NCBI GenBank assembly: GCA_015075275.1
Contig: JABTUU010000001.1
Coordinates: forward strand, 1,095,216-1,159,215
Direction of reading: 5' to 3'
Source of the DNA: Anaerolineales bacterium
GTDB taxonomy: Bacteria > Chloroflexota > Anaerolineae > Anaerolineales > Villigracilaceae
Length of the DNA: 64,000 nt
The notes under the pieces were generated by a model. The model was given only the letters and a program-made list of their open reading frames with translations, was not told the DNA's origin and made no database searches. The position numbers and the translations under genes were made by a program. Of the stretch, positions 33,600 through 42,624 are shown piece by piece (position 1 is the first letter of the stretch; the number at the start of each line of letters is the position of its first letter).

Positions 33600-35495
33600 A
33601 TGACCAAAGCGATCAACGATTTTTCCATCATTATTGGCACGAAGAACGGCTCAGGCAGTTCGACCGCCAACAACACGATCTTGCGCTCGATCTTTAAGAT
33701 GGGCATCCCTGTTTCAGGCAAGAATCTCTTTCCCTCGAACATTCAAGGGCTGCCCACTTGGTATACCATTCGCGTCAGCAAAGACGGCTATCTCGGCAGA
33801 CGCGAGGAACAAGACATCGTCATCACCCTTAACCCCGATTCGTTCATGCGCGACCTTGCGTCTGTGCCGCCGGGCGGAGCCTTCTTCTATGCCGACGACA
33901 TTAAACTCCCCATTTCGCGCGCCGACATCGCCATCTACCCAATGCCTATCAAAAAATTAATCAAAGACGACGCGAACATTCCCGGTAACTTCCGCGAGTT
34001 GGTTGGCAACATGATTTATGTCGGCGTTCTCGCTCAGATGATCGGCATTGACCTCGACGCCGTTCGCGCCGCGCTTGAGTTCCATTTTAAAGGCAAACAG
34101 AAACCAATAGACATGAACTTCGGCGCCGTTAAAGCCGGCGCGGAATGGGCGAAAGCCAATCTCGAAAAGAAGGACTCGTTCTACGTCGAGCCGATGAACA
34201 AAACCGAAGGCTTGATCATGGCGGATGGCAACACTGCTGCGGCGATCGGATCAGTCTTTGGCGGCGCGCAATTCGTAGCGTGGTATCCCATCACGCCCGC
34301 CACCTCCATCGCCGAAGGGATGAACGAATACCTTCCCATGCTTCGCAAGCGCGAAGACGGTAAACACACCTACGCCGTCGTGCAGGCGGAAGACGAACTC
34401 GCTGCAATCGGCATGGCGATCGGCGCAGGCTGGAGCGGGCTCCGCGCCATGACCTCCACCTCCGGTCCCGGCTTAAGCCTGATGACTGAATTCGTCGGGC
34501 TGGCGTACTATGCGGAAGTGCCGGTCGTAATCTGGGACGTACAGCGTATCGGGCCGAGCACCGGCTTACCCACCCGCACCTCGCAAGCCGACCTCTCTTT
34601 CGTCGCTGAAATCGGGCACGGCGACAGCGACAGCATTATCTTGTTGCCCGGCGACGTCAACGAATGCTTTGATTTTGGATGGCAATCGTTCGATATCGCC
34701 GAACGCGCGCAAGCGCCGGTCTTCGTCCTCTCTGATTTGGATATAGGCATGAATCAATGGATGAGCCGACCGTTTGAATATCCAAAGACCCCTATGGATC
34801 GCGGTAAAGTGCTTTGGGAGAAAGACCTCGAAGAACTTAAAGGAAACTGGGGACGCTACCTTGATAAAGACGGCGACGCCATCGCATATCGTACGTTGCC
34901 CGGCAACAAATACCCGCTCAGTTCCTACTTTACACGCGGAACCGGTCACGATGAACACGCCAAATATACGGAAGATTCTACAATGTTTGTGCGCAACATG
35001 GATCGCCTCAAAAGAAAATACGAAACGATAAAGCAGTATCTTCCGAAGCCGATCTTGCACGCAACAAAAGGCGCGGAAGTTGGCATCCTCGCTTATGGTT
35101 CAACTGAAGCCGCCATCAACGAAGCGCGCGTTCGGCTGGAGCGCGACCACGACATGAAAACAGATTTCCTCCGCGTGCGCGCCCTGCCCCTCACGCAAGA
35201 AGTGGACGAGTTCATCGCCAAGCACGATCGGATCTACGTCGTCGAAATGAATCGCGATGGACAAATGCATCAACGGTTGACGCTGGCGCATCCCGAATCG
35301 GCCATGAAGTTGATCTCGGTCGCTTACGGAGACGGCTTACCCGCCTCCGCGCGCTGGGTGCGCGAAGGCATTCTGGCAAAACACACAAACGTTCCAGTTT
35401 CAAAACCCGCCGCGAAAGCAACGCCGGCGAAGAAGAAAACGTCCGTCAAACAAACGAAGACCGTTTCAAAGAACAGCAGAAAAGGAGTTAAATAA
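33600..35495 (+). CDS. korA: 2-oxoacid:ferredoxin oxidoreductase, gamma-alpha fused subunit
   Basis: 631 residues. The N-terminal gamma domain (about 1-190: IIIGTKNGSGSSTANNTILR, GLPTWYTIRVS) is fused to the alpha pyrimidine-binding domain (about 200-590: FVAWYPITPATSIAEGMNEY, VVQAEDELAAIGMAIGAGWS, TSTSGPGLSLM). With korB it converts 2-oxoacids such as 2-oxoglutarate or pyruvate and CoA to acyl-CoA, CO2 and reduced ferredoxin. The last 35 residues are unusual: a Lys/Ala/Pro/Thr-rich tail like that of histone H1. The stop overlaps the korB ATG by one base. Confidence 0.92.
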   Translation: MTKAINDFSIIIGTKNGSGSSTANNTILRSIFKMGIPVSGKNLFPSNIQGLPTWYTIRVSKDGYLGRREEQDIVITLNPDSFMRDLASVPPGGAFFYADDIKLPISRADIAIYPMPIKKLIKDDANIPGNFRELVGNMIYVGVLAQMIGIDLDAVRAALEFHFKGKQKPIDMNFGAVKAGAEWAKANLEKKDSFYVEPMNKTEGLIMADGNTAAAIGSVFGGAQFVAWYPITPATSIAEGMNEYLPMLRKREDGKHTYAVVQAEDELAAIGMAIGAGWSGLRAMTSTSGPGLSLMTEFVGLAYYAEVPVVIWDVQRIGPSTGLPTRTSQADLSFVAEIGHGDSDSIILLPGDVNECFDFGWQSFDIAERAQAPVFVLSDLDIGMNQWMSRPFEYPKTPMDRGKVLWEKDLEELKGNWGRYLDKDGDAIAYRTLPGNKYPLSSYFTRGTGHDEHAKYTEDSTMFVRNMDRLKRKYETIKQYLPKPILHATKGAEVGILAYGSTEAAINEARVRLERDHDMKTDFLRVRALPLTQEVDEFIAKHDRIYVVEMNRDGQMHQRLTLAHPESAMKLISVAYGDGLPASARWVREGILAKHTNVPVSKPAAKATPAKKKTSVKQTKTVSKNSRKGVK

Positions 35496-36547
35496 TGTCC
35501 GCTCTTCCTATGGCTGGCGCCCCCGCCGCCACGAACACCATTGGTTTGACCAAACACGATTATCGCGGCGCGCCGACGACTCTCTGCGCGGGCTGCGGTC
35601 ACAACTCGATCTCCAACCAGATCGTCGCCGCGATGTACGAGTTAAACGTATTGCCTGAAAATGTCGTCAAATTCAGCGGCATCGGCTGCTCAAGCAAAAG
35701 TCCCACCTATTTCATGAATCGTTCGTTTGGTTTCAACAGCCTGCACGGGCGCATGCCTTCCATTGCAACCGGCGCGCTCTTCGGCGATCATACGCTCAAA
35801 GGCATCGGCGTCTCAGGCGACGGCGATTCTGTCAGCATCGGCATGGGACAATTCAAGCACGTTATGCGCCGCAATTTGAACATGGCTTACATCGTCGAAA
35901 ATAACGGCGTATACGGGCTGACCAAAGGGCAATTCTCCGCCACCGCCGAAGTCGGCTTAGAGTTAAAGCGACAGGGAGTCAACCCCTATATGCCGATAGA
36001 TATTTGCATGGAAGCGATCATTTCAAACGCAACGTTCATTGCGCGCTCGTTCGCAGGCAACGCCAAACAGGTTAAAGAATTGGTCAAAGCCGCTTTCTCG
36101 CATCGCGGCATCGCCGTGCTGGACATTATCAGCCCATGCGTGACGTTCAATAACGCCGACAGCGCGCATCACTCATATGCTTGGGGACGCGACCACGAAG
36201 AACCGCTTCACGACCTCACTTATATCGCGCCGCGCGAAGAGATCATGCTCGATAAAGAATTGGAAGAAGGAGAAGTGCGCGAAGTAACCATGCACGACGG
36301 CTCGATTATTCTCCTTAAAAATCTGGATAAGGGCTACGATCCCACGAATCGCTTCGAGGCGGTTCGCGCGCTGGAAGAAGCGCAACGCAACAACTGGTTG
36401 ATCACAGGATTGATCTATAAAGCCCCCGAAAAACCTGCTCTGGTCGACTCCTACGATCTGGTGGATACGCCTCTCAACCGTCTTGCAGAATCCGATCTAC
36501 GCCCCGCGCCGGAGATGATCAACAAGGTCAACGCCTTGATGTTCTAA
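35495..36547 (+). CDS. korB: 2-oxoacid:ferredoxin oxidoreductase, thiamine-binding beta subunit
   Basis: 350 residues. The beta-subunit signatures are complete: LCAGCGHNSISNQ (CxxCGH), GIGCSSKSPTYF, the thiamine diphosphate motif GDGDSVSIGMGQFKH with ENNGVYGLTKGQ, and a fourth Cys in DIISPCVTFNN, together giving the ligands of the [4Fe-4S] cluster. An AAGGAG site precedes the ATG. It works with the fused korA just upstream. Whether 2-oxoglutarate, pyruvate or another acid is the main substrate cannot be told. Confidence 0.94.
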   Translation: MSALPMAGAPAATNTIGLTKHDYRGAPTTLCAGCGHNSISNQIVAAMYELNVLPENVVKFSGIGCSSKSPTYFMNRSFGFNSLHGRMPSIATGALFGDHTLKGIGVSGDGDSVSIGMGQFKHVMRRNLNMAYIVENNGVYGLTKGQFSATAEVGLELKRQGVNPYMPIDICMEAIISNATFIARSFAGNAKQVKELVKAAFSHRGIAVLDIISPCVTFNNADSAHHSYAWGRDHEEPLHDLTYIAPREEIMLDKELEEGEVREVTMHDGSIILLKNLDKGYDPTNRFEAVRALEEAQRNNWLITGLIYKAPEKPALVDSYDLVDTPLNRLAESDLRPAPEMINKVNALMF

Positions 36548-36589
36548 TTTCGCTAACCGCCGACCTCTCTCTATTAGGAGGGGGGCTCC

Positions 36590-37012
36590 ATGCTTCATAT
36601 TACCCCATCCATCCAGATTCGCGAAAGCGAATTGCGCTTCGAGTATGTTCGCGCATCAGGACCCGGCGGACAAAACGTTAATAAGGTGGCCACCGCAGCC
36701 CAGTTGCGATTCGACGTGCGCGCTTCGTCGTTGCCCGAAGACGTCAAGTCGCGCCTGATACGGCTGGCTGGCAAACGAGCGACAGACGACGGCGTTCTAT
36801 TCATAGAAGCCAAACAATTCCGCACGCAAGAACAAAATCGCGAAGATGCAATTCGGCGGCTGATTACGCTGATAAAAAAAGCGCTGATCATACCCAAACC
36901 GCGCAAACAGACCAAGCCGACCAAGGCGGCGAAAGAGAAGCGATTAACCGCTAAGAAACATAGAGGGGCGCTCAAGCAAGGCAGGCAGAGCGGGTCGTTT
37001 GAGGGCAAATAG
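36590..37012 (+). CDS. arfB: Alternative ribosome-rescue factor ArfB (peptidyl-tRNA hydrolase)
   Basis: 140 residues. The catalytic GGQ is in YVRASGPGGQNVNKVATAAQLRFD, as in ICT1/ArfB. The C-terminus (from about 105) is a basic tail rich in Lys and Arg, which in ArfB enters the empty mRNA channel. It frees ribosomes stalled at mRNA ends by hydrolysing peptidyl-tRNA. A strong AGGAGGGGGG purine run lies before the ATG. It lacks the longer domain of RF1/RF2. Confidence 0.93.
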   Translation: MLHITPSIQIRESELRFEYVRASGPGGQNVNKVATAAQLRFDVRASSLPEDVKSRLIRLAGKRATDDGVLFIEAKQFRTQEQNREDAIRRLITLIKKALIIPKPRKQTKPTKAAKEKRLTAKKHRGALKQGRQSGSFEGK

Positions 37013-37025
37013 ACGCATCTTCGCT

Positions 37026-37901
37026 ATGAATCAAAAAACGCTCGCGTTAACCTGCGGCCTCGTCGCCGCGTCCATTTGGGGCGGAATGTACGTCGTCAGC
37101 AAAGTCGTCCTGGAAGTTATTCCGCCGTTCGCGTTGTTGACAATTCGCCTCGCGCTCGGCGCGCTCACGCTAGGCGCAGCGATCGTATTCCGCAAAACAC
37201 AGACCTCGTTCACGCGCGCCGAATTTCAGCGAAGTTTCCTCGTCGGCATCGTAGGCTACGGGGTTTCGCTCGGATTCCAATTTACCGGGACGAAACTCTC
37301 CACAGCCTCAAACGGATCGCTAATCACCTCTGCTACGCCGGTATTCGTCTTGTTGTTCGCCTTCTTTCTGCTGCGCGAGAGAATAACCATGCGGCAAACA
37401 TTCGCGTTGACCATCGCCACTATCGGTGTGTTGGCGGTAATTGATCCGCGCACAGCGGAATTGTCGCCAACGCTGTTTATAGGAAATATCTTGCTGTTCT
37501 TCGCAGGGCTAACGTGGGCGCTTTACTCGACGCTCGTGCGCAAAGTCGCTCAACGCATGGATCTGCTTGCGTCCAGCGCCGTCATGCTGCTGGGAGGGAT
37601 TCCCTCGTCGGCGCTCTTCGGATTTTATGAAATTCACATGCAAGGCATTGGAACGATCACTGCAAGCATCGTCGGCGGGATTCTGTTTCTCGGCGTGATC
37701 TCAACGGCAATCGCCATGTTCATGTGGAATTATGCGTTCGCCCGCTTGCCCGCTTCGACCGCCTCGCTAACCTTCTTCGCGCAGCCCGTCGTCGGCTCTT
37801 TGCTCGGCTGGTTCTTCCTCGGTGAAAAGATCGCGCCGCTATTTCTAGTGGGCGGCGCGTTAATCGGGTTTGGGATTTTCATTGCGACCAGAGAGCGGTA
37901 A
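37026..37901 (+). CDS. EamA/DMT family transporter
   Basis: 291 residues from the ATG at 37026; a TTG upstream overlaps arfB. Ten transmembrane segments in two EamA repeats are expected. WGGMYVVSKVVLEVIPPFAL and AALTFFAQPVVGSLLGWFFLG-like ASTASLTFFAQPVVGSLLGW are the classic ends of each repeat. Family members export metabolites or amino acids. The substrate is unknown. It is convergent with pyk, three bases away. Confidence 0.88.
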   Translation: MNQKTLALTCGLVAASIWGGMYVVSKVVLEVIPPFALLTIRLALGALTLGAAIVFRKTQTSFTRAEFQRSFLVGIVGYGVSLGFQFTGTKLSTASNGSLITSATPVFVLLFAFFLLRERITMRQTFALTIATIGVLAVIDPRTAELSPTLFIGNILLFFAGLTWALYSTLVRKVAQRMDLLASSAVMLLGGIPSSALFGFYEIHMQGIGTITASIVGGILFLGVISTAIAMFMWNYAFARLPASTASLTFFAQPVVGSLLGWFFLGEKIAPLFLVGGALIGFGIFIATRER

Positions 37902-37904
37902 ACT

Positions 37905-39344
37905 TCACTTCTCTCCCACTGTGTGCAACAACGCCATATTCGGCGGGCGCACCGCGCCAACCGGATAACCGCACACAAGCGCCACCTGATCGCCCGACCG
38001 TACCGCATCCGAGCGAACCAGCGCTGCGTCGAGGTGATCGAGCATTTCCTCCAACGAGTTCACAAACGGCACCAAACGCGGGCGCACACCCCACAGGAAC
38101 GCCATCCGGCGGTACGTTTGCGCATCGGGCGTGAACGCCATCACTGGAACACGCGGGCGAATCTTCGACATCAACCATGCCGTTCGTCCTTGCGTTGTAA
38201 AACAAGCCACCGCCGCCACATTTTTATCGTCTGCCAGCGCTTGCGCAGCGCGCGCCATCGAAGCGGTATCGCTATGCTCAAAGCCGCTCACGTTCGGCGC
38301 CAGTCCCCATTCTATAAAATGAGATTCGGCTTCGCGGACGATGCGATCCATCATCTGCACCGATTCAACCGGATATCTTCCCGAAGCCGATTCCGCTGAA
38401 AGCATGACCGCATCGGTTCCATCGAAGACCGCATTCGCCACATCCGACGCTTCCGCCCGCGTCGGCAACGGATTCGAGATCATCGATTCCAACATCTGCG
38501 TCGCGGTAATGACAAGTTTAGCGCGCGCATTCGCCGAACGAATAATTTGCTTTTGCAACGCCGGTACGCGCTCGGGCGGCAACTCAACGCCTAGGTCGCC
38601 GCGCGCCACCATCACGCCGTCTACGATGTTTAGAATCGCATCAAGATTCTCGAGCGCTTCAGGTTTCTCTAACTTAGCGATCAGCATCGGCAAACGTTTG
38701 CCGTTGGAAAGTCGCTCCATCGCCAAACGGACTTTCTTCACGTCTTCTACAGAGCGCACGAACGAAATCGCCACCGCATCTACGCCATGTAAAATTCCAA
38801 AAGCAAGATCGGTTTCGTCTTTTTCGGTGAAGCCTGCGATTCGTAAATGCACGCCCGGCAAGTTAATTCCTTTATGCGAGGTCAACAAGCCGCCAGCGAC
38901 CACCTTCGCCACCAAAGCGTTGCGGCTCACCACAGAAACGACTTCCAGCATCAGCCGCCCGTCGTCCAACAGTAAATGATCCAACGGCCGAACCGAATCA
39001 AAGAGTTGGCGAAAATCTACGGGAATTTTCTGTTCCGCGCCTTCCGGCGGAGTCGTATCCGTCGTGTAAAGGTAAATTTTCTCCCCTTCTGCAAGTTGTA
39101 TTGTAGACGGCAGATCGCCAACGCGGATTTTCGGTCCTTGCAGATCTTGTAAGATCCCAACCGACGCGTTCAGTTTCTCCGCCGTGGCGCGAATTAATTC
39201 AATATGCGCCAGATGCTGTTCGTGCGTTCCGTGCGAGAAGTTGATCCGCGCCACGTTCATGCCTGCCAGAATTAACTTCTCCAGCGTTTCTTCGCTCTGA
39301 CTAGCGGGACCCACCGTCGCTACAATTTTTACATTTCTCGACAT
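37905..39344 (-). CDS. pyk: Pyruvate kinase
   Basis: 479 residues, normal length. KIVATVGPASQSEETLEKLI, MNVARINFSHG, the active-site segment LIAKLEKPEALENLDAIL with the catalytic Lys, DGVMVARGDLGVELP and TQMLESMISNPLPTRAE are all present, followed by the C-terminal domain (ACFTTQGRTAWLMSKIRP). It converts phosphoenolpyruvate and ADP to pyruvate and ATP. It is the last gene of the rocB-ald-CoA transferase-focA cluster, 12 bases after focA. Confidence 0.96.
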   Translation of the reverse strand: MSRNVKIVATVGPASQSEETLEKLILAGMNVARINFSHGTHEQHLAHIELIRATAEKLNASVGILQDLQGPKIRVGDLPSTIQLAEGEKIYLYTTDTTPPEGAEQKIPVDFRQLFDSVRPLDHLLLDDGRLMLEVVSVVSRNALVAKVVAGGLLTSHKGINLPGVHLRIAGFTEKDETDLAFGILHGVDAVAISFVRSVEDVKKVRLAMERLSNGKRLPMLIAKLEKPEALENLDAILNIVDGVMVARGDLGVELPPERVPALQKQIIRSANARAKLVITATQMLESMISNPLPTRAEASDVANAVFDGTDAVMLSAESASGRYPVESVQMMDRIVREAESHFIEWGLAPNVSGFEHSDTASMARAAQALADDKNVAAVACFTTQGRTAWLMSKIRPRVPVMAFTPDAQTYRRMAFLWGVRPRLVPFVNSLEEMLDHLDAALVRSDAVRSGDQVALVCGYPVGAVRPPNMALLHTVGEK

Positions 39345-39356
39345 CGCGCTCCTTAA

Positions 39357-40205
39357 TCATTGTCGTTCAATTCGTAAATAAATAAACCAATAGACCGCCG
39401 CCACCAACACCGATCCGCCGATAATATTCCCAATAGTTACGGGGATTAAATTCGCGACCAGGAAAGATTTCCAAGTGAGCGCGCTCAAACGAGGAATCAA
39501 ATCGCCTGTTTGCGCAATGAAGTCAGAGTCGAAATTCTTGATCAGCAGCACGTAGGGGATGAAATACATATTGGCAACGCTGTGTTCAAATCCCATGGCG
39601 ACGAATGCGGTAATCGGAAAAATGATCGCGGCAATTTTATCCAAAACGCTGCGCGCGCTGAACGTCAGCCAGATCGCCATACACACCAGCGCATTGCATA
39701 GAACGCCCAGCGCCAACGCCTGCAGAAAAGTATACTCCATCTTCCCTGCGGCAATTTTAAGCGCCGTCGCGCCGACTGCGCTCTCGCCGAACGTATATTG
39801 ACGGGTAAAGAACATCAAGATCGCGGTGGCAAACGCGCCCGCGAAATTCCCTGCATAGACCAACGCCCAATTGCGAAGAAGCGCGCGGCTGGTCGTCTTG
39901 CCGCTCGCCCACGCCATAACGATCAGATTGTTGCCCGTAAACAATTCTGCCCCGCCAACCACAACGAGGATCAGCCCGAGGCAAAAAGCCAAGCCCGCCA
40001 ACAAGCGCGCAACTCCGTACGGCAGAGCCGCGCTGCCAGCCAATACAGTAGTGGCAAAGATCGCGCCGAGAGAAATGAACGCCCCTGCCAGCCCCGCCAG
40101 TGCGAACATGGGCAAAGCGCGCATCTTCGCTTTATGCACGCCAATCTGCTCTGCGCGCGCCGCCATTTCAGCGGGCAAAAGCGCGTCAATGCGGATCTCG
40201 TTCAT
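39357..40205 (-). CDS. focA: Formate/nitrite transporter (FocA/FNT family)
   Basis: 282 residues with six membrane helices. Family motifs are clear: GAFISLGAIFATTV, GLILVVVGGAELFTGN(N), the WALVYAGNFAGA segment, NALVCMAIWLTFSA and GFEHSVANMYFIP, where the His gates the pore. FocA-type channels pass formate, nitrite or acetate-like anions through the cytoplasmic membrane. The surrounding fermentation genes suggest formate or lactate/acetate export, but this is inference. It follows the CoA-transferase gene by 27 bases. Confidence 0.92.
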   Translation of the reverse strand: MNEIRIDALLPAEMAARAEQIGVHKAKMRALPMFALAGLAGAFISLGAIFATTVLAGSAALPYGVARLLAGLAFCLGLILVVVGGAELFTGNNLIVMAWASGKTTSRALLRNWALVYAGNFAGAFATAILMFFTRQYTFGESAVGATALKIAAGKMEYTFLQALALGVLCNALVCMAIWLTFSARSVLDKIAAIIFPITAFVAMGFEHSVANMYFIPYVLLIKNFDSDFIAQTGDLIPRLSALTWKSFLVANLIPVTIGNIIGGSVLVAAVYWFIYLRIERQ

Positions 40206-40232
40206 ACCGCCTCCTTCGTCGAACTCACATCT

Positions 40233-41543
40233 TTACAGATAATGCAATTCTTTGGCTTGCTTCTCCAAGTCCGCTCGAAAATCAGGATGCGCGATGCCGA
40301 TCAACTGCTGCGCCCGCTGACGGATAGATTTACCGTATAGGTCGGCAACGCCGTATTCAGTTACTACAAATCGGACGTGATTGCGGCTGGTCACTACGCC
40401 CGCGCCTTGCTTCAACATCGCGGCAATGCGGCTCACTAGCGTTCCATCTCGCAGGGTCGCCGTGCTCGGAAGCGCAATGATCGGTTTGCCATCCTTCGAC
40501 CTTGACGCGCCATAGATAAAATCCAGCTGCCCGCCCACGCCGCTATAGAGTTTCGGACCGATGCTGTCGGCGCAAATTTGCCCGGTGAGGTCAATCTCGA
40601 TCGCGGAGTTGATCGCTACCATACGTTCATTCTGCGCGATGACGAACGGGTCATTGATGTATTCCGTGCGATGTAGTTCGATCAGAGGATTATCGTCCAC
40701 CCATTCGTACAATCTTTGCGTGCCAAGAATGAACCCGGCGATGATCTTGCCGGAGTGCAGTGATTTACGCGCGCCTGTCAGCACGCCTGCGTTCACCAAT
40801 TCGATCACGCCGTCCGAGAACAATTCGCTATGTACGCCAAGATCTTTTTTATCACGCAGATATTTCAACACCGCATCGGGGATTGCGCCAATGCCCATTT
40901 GCATCGTCGCGCCATCGGGAATAAGCTCTACGATGTGTTCTGCGATCCGTTGCACGATCGCAGGATCGCCCTCGTCGCCCATCGGCATCTCAACGATCGG
41001 GTAATCTACCGGCACGATATAGTTCAGGCGGCTGATGTGAATAAACGAATCGCCCAATGTGCGCGGCATCCGCTGATTTACTTCGGCGATAATGATCTTT
41101 GCCGATTCCGCCGGCGATTTCGTCAAGCCAACCTCAACGCCCAAACTGCAAAATCCATGCTCGTCGGGTCTTGAAACGTGGATGATCGCCGCGTCGAGCG
41201 GAAGAATACCGCGTTTGAAAAGCAACGGGAATTCCGAAAGAAGCACTGGGGTGAAATCTGCCTGCCCGCCTTGCACCGCTTTTCGCACGTTGGCGCTGAT
41301 AAACATCGTGTTCACACGCAAATGCCCGGCGAGCTCAGGCTTGGCATATTCAACCGGACCGATCGTTAACGCCTGACAAATTTCCACATCTTGTAGATTT
41401 GGCGCGTAATCTACCAGCGCGCCAAGGACTTTCTGCGGCACCGATACGTTACCGGTCAAGAAAACGCGGTCACCCGATTTAATCGCTTGTACAGCCTCTT
41501 GCGCAGTTGTGATGCGAGATTCATAAATGCTCGTCCAATTCAT
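40233..41543 (-). CDS. Acetyl-CoA hydrolase/CoA-transferase family protein
   Basis: 436 residues. QMGIGAIPDAVLKYL followed by LGVHSELFSDGVIELVNAG is the core of the 4-hydroxybutyrate/acetate CoA-transferase group, and the Glu in HSEL is the catalytic residue that forms the acyl-CoA intermediate. GGQLDFIYGASRSKDGKPII and the VTEYGVADLYGKSIRQRAQ end signature are also present. It moves CoA between acetate and another acid. Its place in the amino-acid catabolism cluster fits acetate formation coupled to energy conservation. It lies one base after ald. Confidence 0.9.
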   Translation of the reverse strand: MNWTSIYESRITTAQEAVQAIKSGDRVFLTGNVSVPQKVLGALVDYAPNLQDVEICQALTIGPVEYAKPELAGHLRVNTMFISANVRKAVQGGQADFTPVLLSEFPLLFKRGILPLDAAIIHVSRPDEHGFCSLGVEVGLTKSPAESAKIIIAEVNQRMPRTLGDSFIHISRLNYIVPVDYPIVEMPMGDEGDPAIVQRIAEHIVELIPDGATMQMGIGAIPDAVLKYLRDKKDLGVHSELFSDGVIELVNAGVLTGARKSLHSGKIIAGFILGTQRLYEWVDDNPLIELHRTEYINDPFVIAQNERMVAINSAIEIDLTGQICADSIGPKLYSGVGGQLDFIYGASRSKDGKPIIALPSTATLRDGTLVSRIAAMLKQGAGVVTSRNHVRFVVTEYGVADLYGKSIRQRAQQLIGIAHPDFRADLEKQAKELHYL

Positions 41544-41544
41544 C

Positions 41545-42624
41545 TTAACGCTCCTTAAGCAGAGTGAGATGGACTAATTTACCCTGATGCATATTTACGC
41601 CCAACGCAAGCGCAGGGTCGTTCTCCAACGCCGCTTCAACGCCTTCGTCCGCAATGCGGATAAAGTACGGTAGAGCCGCATTAACAAAAGCATGAGTGGC
41701 GGTACGCGCCACCACGCCGGGCATATTCGGCACGCAGTAGTGCGTCACGCCTTCGTCAACGAACGTCGGCTGATCGTGCGTCGTCGGGCGCGATGTTTCA
41801 AAACACCCGCCTTGGTCAATGCTAATGTCAATAATGACCGAACGCGGTTTCATTGTGCGCGTCATCTCACGCGTCACCAGAATGGGCGTCCGCGCACCGC
41901 TAACGAGCACCGCGCCCACAACCACATCGGCGTACATTGTCGCGCGTTCAATATTGCGTTTCGTCGAAGTCATCGTTACAACCCCGGCAAAACGTTCGGC
42001 AATTTTTTGCAATCCTTCCAAACTCTCGCCGATCACAGTGACGTGCGCCCCCAGCCCTAAAAACGCCTGCGTTGCATGCGCAGCCACCACGCCTGAGCCC
42101 AAAATCACCGCTTCGGCAGGCGGGACGCCCGGCACGCCGCCCAGTAAAATCCCGTTGCCGCCCCAGTTATTCTGCAAGAGACGCGCTCCCAGTTGCGCCG
42201 ACATGCTCCCTGCGATCTGGCTGAACGGACGCAGCAACGGCAGCGAACCATCCGGCAGGCGAATCTGCTCGTACGCCAACGCAGTGATCTTCTTTTCGAG
42301 CAACGTGTCTACTTTGTCACGACGAGTTGAAGCGAGGTGCAGCAAGCCTGCAAGCGCCGCGCCCGGTTTCAGCCAATCCAGTTCGCTGCGCAGCGGTCGT
42401 GCAACTTTCAAGACCAAGTCGGCGCGCGCAAAAATCTCTTCGCCTGAATAAGCGATGCGCGCTCCAGCGGCTTCGTACTCATGGTCTTTGAATCCGGCGC
42501 CCACGCCCGCATCTTTCTCAACGTACACCTGACGTCCGCGTCTCGTGAAAATCTCCACTCCAGCGGGACTCAACCCAACCCGATATTCAAACGGGCGCGT
42601 TTCCTTCGGTATACCTACGATCAT
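41545..42624 (-). CDS. ald: Alanine dehydrogenase
   Basis: 359 residues, usual length. The N-terminal substrate domain (MIVGIPKETRPFEYRVGLSP) has the conserved Lys and Arg; AYEQI and LRPFSQIAGSMSAQLGARLL, then the NAD fold (AVILGSGVVAAHATQAFLGL) and a final DIAIDQGG-like DISIDQGGCFETSRPTTHDQ complete the signature. It interconverts alanine and pyruvate with NAD. The start overlaps the rocB stop by four bases. Pyruvate formed here would feed the downstream CoA and energy genes. Confidence 0.95.
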   Translation of the reverse strand: MIVGIPKETRPFEYRVGLSPAGVEIFTRRGRQVYVEKDAGVGAGFKDHEYEAAGARIAYSGEEIFARADLVLKVARPLRSELDWLKPGAALAGLLHLASTRRDKVDTLLEKKITALAYEQIRLPDGSLPLLRPFSQIAGSMSAQLGARLLQNNWGGNGILLGGVPGVPPAEAVILGSGVVAAHATQAFLGLGAHVTVIGESLEGLQKIAERFAGVVTMTSTKRNIERATMYADVVVGAVLVSGARTPILVTREMTRTMKPRSVIIDISIDQGGCFETSRPTTHDQPTFVDEGVTHYCVPNMPGVVARTATHAFVNAALPYFIRIADEGVEAALENDPALALGVNMHQGKLVHLTLLKER

